This document shows positions 33,629-41,070 of a stretch of 64,000 nucleotides of DNA, piece by piece; positions within the stretch are counted from its first letter, which is position 1, and each line of letters begins with the position of its first letter. The position numbers were made by a program, and so were the translations under genes. The DNA is from Lacticaseibacillus sharpeae JCM 1186 = DSM 20505 (lineage in GTDB: Bacteria; Bacillota; Bacilli; Lactobacillales; Lactobacillaceae), in assembly GCF_001436225.1 (NCBI RefSeq), contig NZ_AYYO01000055.1, positions 62,001 through 126,000 on the forward strand, in the 5' to 3' direction. Below the pieces are notes generated by a model that made no database searches, was not told the DNA's origin, and saw only the letters and a list, made by a program, of their open reading frames with translations.

Positions 33629-34673
33629 GCACAAGACGAACTTCATTACCCAGACGAGTCGCTTTTCCTGGCTGGCAATGACTGGCCTGTTCCTTGGCTT
33701 CGGCGTGCTCGCCGCAGTGCCCGGGATTGCTTACAGCGGCGATTGGCGTGATGTCTTCTCCCCTTATGCTGGTTGGTATTTGCTCTATTGCCTAATCGTT
33801 GCGCTGCTTTTGGCAACATTGACGGCGTGGCAAAAATACCGCCAGTTTGATAAACCGTTACGCGAACTGAGCGCCGCCGCCGAAAAAGTAGCCGGTGGTG
33901 ACTATTCGGTCTATCTACAACCAGTTCACCGTCCCGAGAAATACGACTATCTCGACGCAATGTTTGCCAATTTCAACACGATGGTCGCAGAACTTAACTC
34001 AATTGAAACCTTACGTAGTGATTTCGTCGCCAATGTCTCGCACGAGTTCAAACGGCCACTTGCCGTGATCAAAAGTTATACTGAGGTGCTCCAGCAAGGC
34101 GATTTGGACGACGCGACTCACGCCGAATATCTCCAAACCATTAATACCGCCGCCACCGACCTCGCGGAACTGGTCGCCAATATTTTGCGGCTGAACAAAC
34201 TGGAAACACAGGTCAGTGAACCAAAACGGGTCGCGTTTGATTTAGTCGAACAGCTGACGCAGGTAATTTTTGCCAGTGATCCCATGCTGGAAGCCCACGC
34301 GTTGAACCTAGACGTAGAGATGCCCGAGCGGTTAGCCATGATTGGGGATCCCGAGCTGCTCAAAGTTGTGTGGAACAACCTGTTGGCTAATGCCATTAAG
34401 TTCACCCCGGATTACGGTCAAATCAAACTCAGCGTCAGCGAACAAGTGAACCACGTCACCGTCAGTATCACCGATTCCGGCGCGGGCATGGATCAACAAA
34501 CTCAAGCGCACATGTTCCAAAAGTTCTTCCAAGGCGATTCGTCCCACAAAGCCATGGGCAATGGTTTGGGCTTGGCAATGGTCGCTCAAATTTTAAAGCT
34601 CGTCCACGGTCAAATTACCGTCACAAGTGCCGTCAATCAGGGGAGCACCTTCACCATCCGCCTTCCGCGCTAA
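33621..34673 (+). CDS. Sensor histidine kinase
   Basis: The 350-residue kinase has two membrane helices (about residues 17-37 and 51-70) with a very short outer loop of about 13 residues, a HAMP-like linker, the phosphorylated His141 in NVSHEFKRPLAV and the ATP-binding N, G1 and G2 boxes (NNLLANAIKFTP, DSGAGMD, GNGLGLAM). The tiny outer loop makes it an intramembrane-sensing type, which often reads envelope stress or works with a membrane partner such as the protein at 32268. Confidence 0.92.
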   Translation: MAKHKTNFITQTSRFSWLAMTGLFLGFGVLAAVPGIAYSGDWRDVFSPYAGWYLLYCLIVALLLATLTAWQKYRQFDKPLRELSAAAEKVAGGDYSVYLQPVHRPEKYDYLDAMFANFNTMVAELNSIETLRSDFVANVSHEFKRPLAVIKSYTEVLQQGDLDDATHAEYLQTINTAATDLAELVANILRLNKLETQVSEPKRVAFDLVEQLTQVIFASDPMLEAHALNLDVEMPERLAMIGDPELLKVVWNNLLANAIKFTPDYGQIKLSVSEQVNHVTVSITDSGAGMDQQTQAHMFQKFFQGDSSHKAMGNGLGLAMVAQILKLVHGQITVTSAVNQGSTFTIRLPR

Positions 34674-34678
34674 AACTT

Positions 34679-34703
34679 ACTGGCAAATTGCCAGTATTTT
34701 TTT
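34679..34703 (+). terminator. Terminator of the two-component operon
   Basis: ACTGGCA/TGCCAGT stem with T7 starts six bases past the kinase stop codon, separating it from the next operon. Confidence 0.85.
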
Positions 34704-34719
34704 GCCTAAAAATTGGGTT

Positions 34720-34772
34720 TAACATCTCAGCAACATCTCGTGAACAATTCGCCAACACCCGCTTTATATACT
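34720..34772 (+). promoter_or_regulatory. Promoter of the small-membrane-protein operon with four 11-bp repeats
   Basis: Four AAC cores (TAAC 34720, CAAC 34731, GAAC 34742, CAAC 34753) stand at exact 11-bp steps and end 10 bases before the -10 box TATACT (34767-34772). They replace a normal -35 box, as expected for a promoter activated by the response regulator. Confidence 0.7.
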
Positions 34773-34807
34773 GATCTTGTTAAATCAATCAAGGGAGATT
34801 ATTAAAT

Positions 34808-35065
34808 ATGACAGACAACGATTTTATCGCGTACGAATACCTCGAACAGCGCATCCCCAAAGCCATGCAAAATGCCTACCTCGACGGCTATGCCAACTTC
34901 GGCTGGACAATCACCGACCGGACGCCAGACATCGGCAAAAATACTGTGACCTTGAAACTCAAGCGTGATCGCAGCATCCCAGAAAAAGCGGCACTCAATC
35001 GCCTGCAAAAACAATTCGAACAAGAAATGGCCGCCGCGGCCGCCATGGAAAGTAGCAAGACGTAA
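34808..35065 (+). CDS. Hypothetical protein, N-terminal part of an interrupted gene
   Basis: The 85-residue product is soluble and charged: an aromatic N-terminus (YEYLEQRIP), a small strand-rich part (ANFGWTITDRTP, NTVTLKLKRDR) and a Gln/Glu/Ala helix. AAGGGAG precedes the ATG. It ends at TAA, and the next frame (35066-35320) continues in the same phase with two membrane helices. I recall intact proteins of about 170 residues in other Firmicutes with both parts joined. So this is probably one gene split by a nonsense codon, or one with readthrough. The function is unknown. Confidence 0.65.
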   Translation: MTDNDFIAYEYLEQRIPKAMQNAYLDGYANFGWTITDRTPDIGKNTVTLKLKRDRSIPEKAALNRLQKQFEQEMAAAAAMESSKT

Positions 35066-35320
35066 GTGCCAACAATGATTGCATTGGGCATTGGATTACT
35101 CGGCACCGTCTTTATGGCTGGCTCCGTGTTTGCTTACATCGGCGGGTTGCTGCTACTGTCGATTATCTTGGCCGTGCCGGGTTTTATCGGCTGGGGGCTG
35201 GCCTACTTTAGCTTCAATCTGGCCAAAAACCGCCGCATCCAAAAACTTGCGCCAGCGTTAACCCAAACCTACGACGCTGCCGCCGAAGATTGCAAACAAG
35301 CCTTCGAGCTGATGCACTAA
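35066..35320 (+). CDS. Hypothetical membrane protein, C-terminal part of an interrupted gene
   Basis: The frame directly continues the previous one after a single TAA codon. It could start at GTG (35066) or ATG (35075), but no good ribosome site is visible. It encodes up to 84 residues with two membrane helices (about 4-26 and 28-50) and a charged C-terminal tail. AAGGAGG of the next gene follows at its end. It is either translated by reinitiation after the TAA or dead. Confidence 0.6.
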   Translation: MPTMIALGIGLLGTVFMAGSVFAYIGGLLLLSIILAVPGFIGWGLAYFSFNLAKNRRIQKLAPALTQTYDAAAEDCKQAFELMH

Positions 35321-35330
35321 GGAGGCAGCA

Positions 35331-35447
35331 ATGAATTCGTTGAAGCTGGTCTTAATGATTTTAACCATCGGCGGCATCGGCGCTTACTGGTATGGGCGTA
35401 ACCACCTATGCCACACCGTCAAAATGCCTGCTCGTCACTCAAATTAA
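35331..35447 (+). CDS. Small membrane peptide (38 aa)
   Basis: An AAGGAGG site seven bases before the ATG marks this very short gene. The product has one membrane helix (about residues 4-21: LKLVLMILTIGGIGAYWYG) and a basic tail with two His. It lies 10 bases after the preceding frame and 13 before the next gene, in the middle of the operon. I do not recognise it. Confidence 0.6.
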   Translation: MNSLKLVLMILTIGGIGAYWYGRNHLCHTVKMPARHSN

Positions 35448-35460
35448 GGAGAAATCAAAA

Positions 35461-35733
35461 ATGTTATCAATTATCACTTCAGTTATCGTCGGTTTGCTTA
35501 TGGGGGCCTTAGTTTATGGGCTTGATTACCTACTGCACGGCAAAAGCCTAATCATCTTGGGCTTAGACCTCGTCATTGGTGCATTGGGCAGCTACTCTGG
35601 GACTTATCTGGTTAATTATGGCCCCCACCTGCTAGGAGTCGATGTTCTCCCAACATTAGTGGGCGGAATCGTCCTCAGCTTCGTCGTTACTTACGCAATG
35701 CGGCGTTTCGTCTTACGCAAGGAAGTGGCTTAG
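35461..35733 (+). CDS. Small membrane protein, GlsB/YeaQ-like (90 aa)
   Basis: I use the ATG with TAAGGAG upstream (residues MLSIITS). The protein has three helices (about residues 3-22, 28-50, 60-80) with many Gly residues and a basic end RRFVLRKEVA. The pattern resembles the GlsB/YeaQ/YmgE stress-response membrane proteins, but the match is only by layout. It belongs to the operon controlled by the 11-bp repeats. Confidence 0.6.
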   Translation: MLSIITSVIVGLLMGALVYGLDYLLHGKSLIILGLDLVIGALGSYSGTYLVNYGPHLLGVDVLPTLVGGIVLSFVVTYAMRRFVLRKEVA

Positions 35734-36072
35734 ATGTGAATCGAAAAACAGCCTTTAACCGCTAATATTGTAGTTGGCCGGCACAATTTTTATGACGGCA
35801 CCCCAGATGCAGACTTTGCGCACGAAAACGTCTTGTATAACCGTCCCGAGCATAACCGCTTAATCACCGGAATGCTGGCTGGCAGTGTGCTGATCAGCAT
35901 ACTCGGAACATGGCGTGACCGCGTGAAGCCGATATTAATGGCGTATTTACTCATTGGCGTCGCCACGTTGTTCGTGATTGCCGGTGCCGGGGCATTGCTG
36001 TGTTGGTTGCTGAACTGGTTGATTCCGGCCGCGCGGCAGTACGACCAGACGCTACAACAAGATGAACGTTAA
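35734..36072 (+). pseudogene. Small membrane protein gene with TGA as second codon
   Basis: Right after the stop of the preceding gene, an ATG with AAGGAAG at correct spacing is followed at once by TGA. The same frame then stays open for 111 codons (35740-36072) and encodes a plausible protein: a polar part (VVGRHNFYDGTPDADF, NRPEHNRLITG) and two membrane helices (about LAGSVLISILG and YLLIGVATLFVIAGAGALLCWLL). The only in-frame alternative start is TTG at 35833, without a ribosome site. Either the gene is broken or it is read by unusual initiation. Confidence 0.55.
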
Positions 36073-36081
36073 AAACGAACT

Positions 36082-36117
36082 CAAAAAGTGGCCGAATTAT
36101 GTTTCGGCCACTTTTTG
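36082..36117. terminator. Terminator between small-protein operon and TetR gene
   Basis: CAAAAAGTGGCCGAA pairs perfectly with TTCGGCCACTTTTTG; it can work in both directions between convergent units. Confidence 0.9.
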
Positions 36118-36162
36118 CTTGCTTGGATAAAATCCAGTTGTTTAATCTTCGTTGCTAATTCG

Positions 36163-36708
36163 CTACATGATCGCCACCAAATGTTTGGCTACCAGCCGGG
36201 CTTTTTGCGCCATGACAGCAGGCGCATCGACCGCCCCCGCTTGCAGCCACGCGACCATCAGATTCCAGATCCCGCCAGCGGCGAATGCATAGATGTATGG
36301 CTCAGTCTGGGGGAACATTCGCGCAAGTAAACTATCATTAGTCGCTTGCGTCAGCACTGTCAGTAACCTAGGCAATAAGCGATTGACCGCTAAACTCTGC
36401 AAGAAGCTTAAGCGTGCCTGCCAATAGTCAAAATAGGCATAGACCACCTCTTGAAAATGTTTGGGGTGCGCTTTTTGAATGGCTTTGAACAACTGCGCGA
36501 CTTCAGCACCTAGCAGTTCTTCCAACAGCTGGTCAATGCTGACGTAGTGCCGATAAAAAGTACGCCGCGATAGTCCCGCACGGTTTGCTAATGCACTAAC
36601 GGTAATCTGTTGATACGGCGTCTGCTGCAACAGCTGCGCCAATGCTTCTTGGAACCACTCGTGTGTCTGGTCGACTTGCTGGACTCTGACGATTGGTTTA
36701 TCTGTCAC
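36163..36708 (-). CDS. TetR-family transcriptional regulator
   Basis: A GGAGG site lies seven bases before a GTG (reading VTDKPIV), so I start there and not at the upstream ATGs; the product has 181 residues. The helix-turn-helix is in VSALANRAGLSRRTFYRHYVSI. It is divergent from the tandem HXXEE genes, its likely targets. Confidence 0.84.
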   Translation of the reverse strand: MTDKPIVRVQQVDQTHEWFQEALAQLLQQTPYQQITVSALANRAGLSRRTFYRHYVSIDQLLEELLGAEVAQLFKAIQKAHPKHFQEVVYAYFDYWQARLSFLQSLAVNRLLPRLLTVLTQATNDSLLARMFPQTEPYIYAFAAGGIWNLMVAWLQAGAVDAPAVMAQKARLVAKHLVAIM

Positions 36709-36739
36709 AATTAATCCTCCACTGTGCCACATCACTGGC

Positions 36740-36769
36740 ATCCGTTGTCCGCCACAGTATAATACGGAT
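36740..36769. promoter_or_regulatory. Candidate TetR operator at the HXXEE promoter
   Basis: ATCCGT (36740-36745) and ACGGAT (36764-36769) form an inverted repeat that ends against the -10 box TATAAT (36758-36763) of the HXXEE operon. Confidence 0.45.
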
Positions 36770-36805
36770 TGTTAAATGTCACAAGTGAGACAGGGAGGAA
36801 AACAA

Positions 36806-37456
36806 ATGCAATTAATGAGGAAACATTGGTATCAGCTTGGTGGTATTGCTCTGCTGTTGTTATGTGGCTGGCTTTTACTCTTTCGGCCCCAGTTGGGCGC
36901 GCTGCGCTTGATGACGATTTTGAACCTAATGGCGCTATTCACCCACCAATTGGAAGAGTATCAATTTCCAGGCGGCGCGCCGATGGTGATTAATCGCGTC
37001 GTTTATAATGAAGTAAAACAGCCGGATCGTTTCCCCGGTAACGAACTGTCAATCATGATTGTGAATGTCAGTGCTTGGGTAATTTATGTTGTGGCCATTG
37101 CCCTCCCGCAGGTGACCTGGCTGGGCATGGGCGTGATGCTCTTTAGTCTCTTTCAGATTCTCGGCCACTGCTTGGAGATGAACCTCAAGCTCAAAACTTG
37201 GTACAACCCTGGTATGGCGACAACCTTGCTTCTGTTTCTGCCCCTTGGTTGGCATTACATCGCGTATGTTCTGGCCCAACACCTTTTAGGTCCAGCTGGC
37301 TGGTTGGCGGCAATTTTCATGTTACTAGCATGCATCGTTTTGACAATTATCTTACCCGTGCAGGGGCTGAAGAATCGTAACACTCCATATTCGATTGACA
37401 GTTGGCAAGTCCGGCGCTTTGCGCAAGTGACACACTGGGCACGTATGAAAAGGTAG
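36806..37456 (+). CDS. HXXEE-domain membrane protein (first of two)
   Basis: I start at the ATG with AGGGAGG upstream (residues MQLMRKH), giving 216 residues. It shows the family motif HQLEEYQFPGG near residue 45 and a second conserved set (HCLEMNLKLKTWYNPG) around residue 120, within about six helices. The His and Glu residues inside the membrane suggest a metal-binding or catalytic site, but the family has no assigned function. It is paired with a paralogue 7 bases downstream. Confidence 0.75.
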   Translation: MQLMRKHWYQLGGIALLLLCGWLLLFRPQLGALRLMTILNLMALFTHQLEEYQFPGGAPMVINRVVYNEVKQPDRFPGNELSIMIVNVSAWVIYVVAIALPQVTWLGMGVMLFSLFQILGHCLEMNLKLKTWYNPGMATTLLLFLPLGWHYIAYVLAQHLLGPAGWLAAIFMLLACIVLTIILPVQGLKNRNTPYSIDSWQVRRFAQVTHWARMKR

Positions 37457-37463
37457 GACTGAG

Positions 37464-38147
37464 ATGATGAACAGAATTATTGCACACTGGTACGAACTAG
37501 CCGTTTATATTGCCGCGGGCGTGGCCATGGTGCTGGCCCTCGGTGAGTGGTCATTTGAGCAGCGCATCTTACTGCTAAGCCTGTGTGTCCTGCACGTACA
37601 CTTCTTTGAAGAATTCGGGTTCCCGGGCGGCTTCGTCTGGGGTGGGCTCAAAGTAGAGCAAGGCCGAGTCAATCCAGACGTCGGCAAGTGGCCGCTGAAC
37701 ATGTTAAGCGCTTGGTGGGGGAACGAATGGTTCGCCCTGGCTGTCTACACCCTACCATTATTCTTACCCCAATATCACTGGCTCGTCTTGGCAGCGGTCA
37801 TCTTCGCCTTTGCGGAGGTGCTGATGCATGTCGTGATTTTCAACATTGGCTTGCGCAGTTGGTACAATCCGGGCCTAGTTTCGGCACTGTTTGGTCTGAT
37901 GCCCATTTCGATTTGGTACCTACTCTGCACACTGCCAACTGCTCAGTTCAATTGGCGTGACTTGTTACTGGCGGTACTATGGATTGCTTTCAACTATTGG
38001 ATGGCGTTCAAGTCCCCCATGTGCAAGGCGCTCACAGCCAAGACTGATTACCGCTTGAGCAAACGCGAGGTCATGAAAGCCCACGTCTACATGGAGCGAA
38101 CGCACTCTGACACGACGGCCTTGCAGAATTTTGGCAGTGAAGAGTAA
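37464..38147 (+). CDS. HXXEE-domain membrane protein (second of two)
   Basis: The 227-residue paralogue carries HFFEEFGFPGG near residue 42 and HVVIFNIGLRSWYNPG around residue 123, again in about six helices, with a longer charged C-terminus. The two adjacent genes probably arose by duplication and may form a heterodimer. Both are likely controlled by the divergent TetR. Confidence 0.75.
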   Translation: MMNRIIAHWYELAVYIAAGVAMVLALGEWSFEQRILLLSLCVLHVHFFEEFGFPGGFVWGGLKVEQGRVNPDVGKWPLNMLSAWWGNEWFALAVYTLPLFLPQYHWLVLAAVIFAFAEVLMHVVIFNIGLRSWYNPGLVSALFGLMPISIWYLLCTLPTAQFNWRDLLLAVLWIAFNYWMAFKSPMCKALTAKTDYRLSKREVMKAHVYMERTHSDTTALQNFGSEE

Positions 38148-38153
38148 GAATAA

Positions 38154-38191
38154 AAGGACCCAACGACAACTTTCTGCCGTTGGGTCCTTCT
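38154..38191 (+). terminator. Terminator of the HXXEE operon
   Basis: AAGGACCCAACG/CGTTGGGTCCTT stem, a few bases past the second HXXEE stop codon. Confidence 0.88.
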
Positions 38192-38217
38192 TTGCCCGAT
38201 ATACCAGGATTACCACA

Positions 38218-38718
38218 TCAATGCATCCGCGCCTTTAGCCACCGGTTAACCACCACGCTGCCAACACCGATTAGATAAACGCCGGCAAACATCGACACCG
38301 CTAGCTGCGCCGGCAACCAGTGCCACTGTGTTAGTGGTACGTGACCCAAAATCAAAATCGCAATGGCCCAACCAGATAACCAGGCTGTGGCATCAACGTA
38401 GCGGCCAACACCGGTCAGTCCACAGACTAGCACGGTTCCGGCACCCAAAACGGCTAATGCAACGAACTGGTTAACCGCCTGATTGCCCGGTAATGCAGTG
38501 AAGCGGAGCGCCAAAATGCCCCACGGAATCCCAAGTAATAGGCCCAGAATAATTCGGCGGGCACGCCGCGGATCATTACCTTCAGCTGTGAAGAGACCCG
38601 CGCAAACCAAAGCAACTGCCCCGGTTTCCACGCCAAATTGTGGACTAAGCACCGCCCACAATGGCGGGACAATCGCGATAAAGGCGGCCGTAGTCACCGT
38701 TGAATGTTTATTTGTCAT
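38218..38718 (-). CDS. DUF1097-like membrane protein
   Basis: The 166-residue protein has five predicted helices and a conserved-looking loop with AEGNDPRRARRIILGLLLGIPWG. This is the general look of the DUF1097 family, whose function is unknown. The ATG has only a weak TAGG ribosome site. It lies 12 bases after the PhlG-like gene on the same strand and is probably co-transcribed with it. Confidence 0.6.
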   Translation of the reverse strand: MTNKHSTVTTAAFIAIVPPLWAVLSPQFGVETGAVALVCAGLFTAEGNDPRRARRIILGLLLGIPWGILALRFTALPGNQAVNQFVALAVLGAGTVLVCGLTGVGRYVDATAWLSGWAIAILILGHVPLTQWHWLPAQLAVSMFAGVYLIGVGSVVVNRWLKARMH

Positions 38719-38733
38719 CAACTAACCTACAAT

Positions 38734-39531
38734 TTAGAACTTGTCCTTGTTTTCGCGGTAAAGGCTTGGCAGAATTTTGGCCAAATTGGTCATTTCCTTG
38801 ATACTGTGAATGCCCAAGCGCTTGGCGATTTCGCCATCAATTTTAACGTCATCGGGGATTACGCGAACTGGTTCGTGCGTGTTAAGATCAACGTTCCAGC
38901 CAAACCAGAAGCGGCTACGCAACTCAATGCCGCCTTCGATTGGCCGCACAGTGTGCAACATCAAGGCCGTCTCCCCGTTAGCGGCGGCAACAATATCCGT
39001 ATCGCTCGCAGCCAGCAACTGCGGATCATAGCCCAAATCGACTGGATTTTCGAAACTGATATCAATGGTGCCCGGACCAAAGCCGGTGTCCTCGGTGACA
39101 GTGTGGGTCACACCGTAGATACGTTCCGCCATTGATAGCGAGCTGTCCTTTAGTTGTGCTTCCGTTCCGTTCTTGACCACAACGTCATAATGGTCATCCT
39201 TGTTCCAAATAACGTAGCGCATCGGGTTCAGACCGTGCCAAGCGAACCACCAGTGGAACATTTCTGCCGTCACGCCAGGCATCTTGAGGTAATTGGCCAT
39301 GAATGCCGTCCCGTCAGGCATCTGGCAATAGCCGATTTCCGTCTTGAGGTATCCTGGCTTTAATAGGTCATTCCGGTCCTGCACGGGCGTCGCATCTTGC
39401 GGATCAATGGGAAATTCCGCCATTTTCTTTTGCGCCGTGGGGTCGACTTTGGCCATATCTTGCAAATAGTATTTATAATATGGAAGGCTGCTTGCGTCGG
39501 CAGGGATGTTTTGGGTGAATTTTTCAGTCAT
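38734..39531 (-). CDS. PhlG-like (2,4-diacetylphloroglucinol hydrolase family) protein
   Basis: The 265-residue protein resembles the DAPG hydrolase domain: the segment MPGVTAEMFHWWFAWHGLNPMRYVIWNKDDHYDV around residues 84-117 and later His-rich strands (LMLHTVRPIEGG) match my recollection of PhlG, a zinc enzyme that cleaves a carbon-carbon bond next to an aromatic ring. AGGAGG precedes the ATG. It is divergent from a Crp-like regulator. A natural phloroglucinol substrate is not shown; another ketone or phenolic is possible. Confidence 0.62.
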   Translation of the reverse strand: MTEKFTQNIPADASSLPYYKYYLQDMAKVDPTAQKKMAEFPIDPQDATPVQDRNDLLKPGYLKTEIGYCQMPDGTAFMANYLKMPGVTAEMFHWWFAWHGLNPMRYVIWNKDDHYDVVVKNGTEAQLKDSSLSMAERIYGVTHTVTEDTGFGPGTIDISFENPVDLGYDPQLLAASDTDIVAAANGETALMLHTVRPIEGGIELRSRFWFGWNVDLNTHEPVRVIPDDVKIDGEIAKRLGIHSIKEMTNLAKILPSLYRENKDKF

Positions 39532-39628
39532 ATTAATTCCTCCTATTCAATTTACAGAACATAGTTTAACCTGAGGGTATACATAAAGAATTATCTCAAG
39601 ACAACTTTTGGAGGCTTTATTTTCAATA

Positions 39629-40264
39629 ATGGAATATTTAATTCAAAACGACTATCAGCAATTCAAGAAAGATTTGCAAGGACTGCCCCATGTTCAGAGG
39701 ACGTTCCCGCCAAATACAGAAGTTCCATTAACGAATAAAAGTTACTTTGTCGTGGCGGGGCGCGTCATTGAATTACTTCTACTCGAAGACGGACGGGAGC
39801 ACGCTCTGGTTGCCTATGGGCCAGAAACAATCTTTCCACCGCTATTCTCAGAACCAATGCAATCAAAAGACGAGTTACTGTGTCGCACCATCCAACCCAC
39901 TACATTGTGGTGTTACGACAACACGGCTTTATTCAACCGTGCTCAGATGCAGCCTGCATTTGGTAAGCAACTAAATCAGAGTTACCTGAACCACATCAAC
40001 TACTATCTGAATGATATTAGCCAGTTACTCACCGAATCAGGAATTCAGCGTCTAATCTCCTTTCTTGTTTACTATCTGAACGAACATCACCCCGTTGATA
40101 ATTTAATTCCAATCCGGCAAAAGAACATTGCGACGCTGATTGCCGTTAATCCAACTAACATGTCAAGGAATATCAAAAAACTCAAAGATGCAGAATTAAT
40201 TTCAATTTCTGGAAATGGCATTCGCGTGTTGAACCCAGATGCTTTAAAAACATACCTCGTATAA
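39629..40264 (+). CDS. Crp/Fnr-family regulator
   Basis: The 211-residue protein has an N-terminal cyclic-nucleotide-type beta-roll (SYFVVAGRVIELLLLEDGREHALVAYGPE) and a C-terminal winged helix (RQKNIATLIAVNPTNMSRNIKKLKDAELI). No Cys cluster for an Fe-S centre is seen, so it is not a classical Fnr. GGAGG lies 14 bases before the ATG, so a rarer start closer to it is possible. It is divergent from the PhlG-like gene and may control it. Confidence 0.8.
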   Translation: MEYLIQNDYQQFKKDLQGLPHVQRTFPPNTEVPLTNKSYFVVAGRVIELLLLEDGREHALVAYGPETIFPPLFSEPMQSKDELLCRTIQPTTLWCYDNTALFNRAQMQPAFGKQLNQSYLNHINYYLNDISQLLTESGIQRLISFLVYYLNEHHPVDNLIPIRQKNIATLIAVNPTNMSRNIKKLKDAELISISGNGIRVLNPDALKTYLV

Positions 40265-40345
40265 AGTGTGATGTGCAATCCAACCAAAATGTCCACGACG
40301 GCCGTATAGGTTGACATTCTATTTCTGTAGGCCTAAATTAATAAG

Positions 40346-40391
40346 TGACCGCGGGTCATTTTTTATTTGTCAGAATACTGACCGTGAGTCA
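40346..40391 (+). promoter_or_regulatory. Tandem palindromes before the TetR/LepA-like operon
   Basis: TGACCGCGGGTCA (40346-40358, 5-bp arms around GCG) and TGACCGTGAGTCA (40379-40391, one mismatch) repeat 33 bases apart, three helical turns, directly upstream of the TetR gene. They are good candidates for its autoregulatory operators. Confidence 0.65.
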
Positions 40392-40405
40392 TTTTTGGAG
40401 GAATC

Positions 40406-41065
40406 ATGAATATATTAACTGAAAAACAAAAAGCAACCCGCGCCAACAAAATCGCCGAAGCAGCTTGGCGCCTTTTTGAAACTCGCCCCTTTGCCAAAAT
40501 TACAATGTCTGAAATTGCGAAAACTGCCGATGTATCAAAGGGTACGCTCTTCAACTATTTCGATTGCAAAGAAAGTCTCTTTATGACCCTGTTACTAACC
40601 GGTTATCAGCAATACTTCGATGAAGTCATCAAATTAATTAGGGCTAAGGAAACGCTGACCAAAAATGATTTTATGGATCTGCTTCTAAACCAAACCAAGG
40701 TGTTAATTGAGACTAAGCCGACGCTGGTGCGCTTAAATGCGTTACGCGGACCAGTGCTTGAACAGGGAGCAAACATGGCGCAAACCGTTTCCTACCGTGA
40801 AAAATTGTACGCTAAAAACCAAGAGCTCGGCGAGATTGTTGCTACACGTATTCCGTCATTAACAATCAAGGACGTAAGCCAATTAATGCTCGTTCAAAGT
40901 GCCATTATTAGCGGGTTAATGAATATGTCCAGCTTGAATTCATTCAATCGTCACCCAATAGCCAAAATTAACTTCGAAAACTTCCAAATCAATCTAGTTG
41001 AGGATGCCGTTAGCGTATTTCGCAACTATTTAACCGGTAAGTATCCAGAAACATTCACGAGGTAA
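40406..41065 (+). CDS. TetR-family regulator of the LepA-like gene
   Basis: The 219-residue protein has a typical TetR helix-turn-helix in MSEIAKTADVSKGTLFNYFDCK. TTTGGAGG precedes the ATG. It ends five bases before the LepA-like gene, so both are made from one transcript whose promoter holds two palindromes. The DNA here is visibly AT-richer than most of the window. The ligand is unknown; it would report what the LepA paralogue protects against. Confidence 0.85.
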   Translation: MNILTEKQKATRANKIAEAAWRLFETRPFAKITMSEIAKTADVSKGTLFNYFDCKESLFMTLLLTGYQQYFDEVIKLIRAKETLTKNDFMDLLLNQTKVLIETKPTLVRLNALRGPVLEQGANMAQTVSYREKLYAKNQELGEIVATRIPSLTIKDVSQLMLVQSAIISGLMNMSSLNSFNRHPIAKINFENFQINLVEDAVSVFRNYLTGKYPETFTR

Positions 41066-41070
41066 TACGT

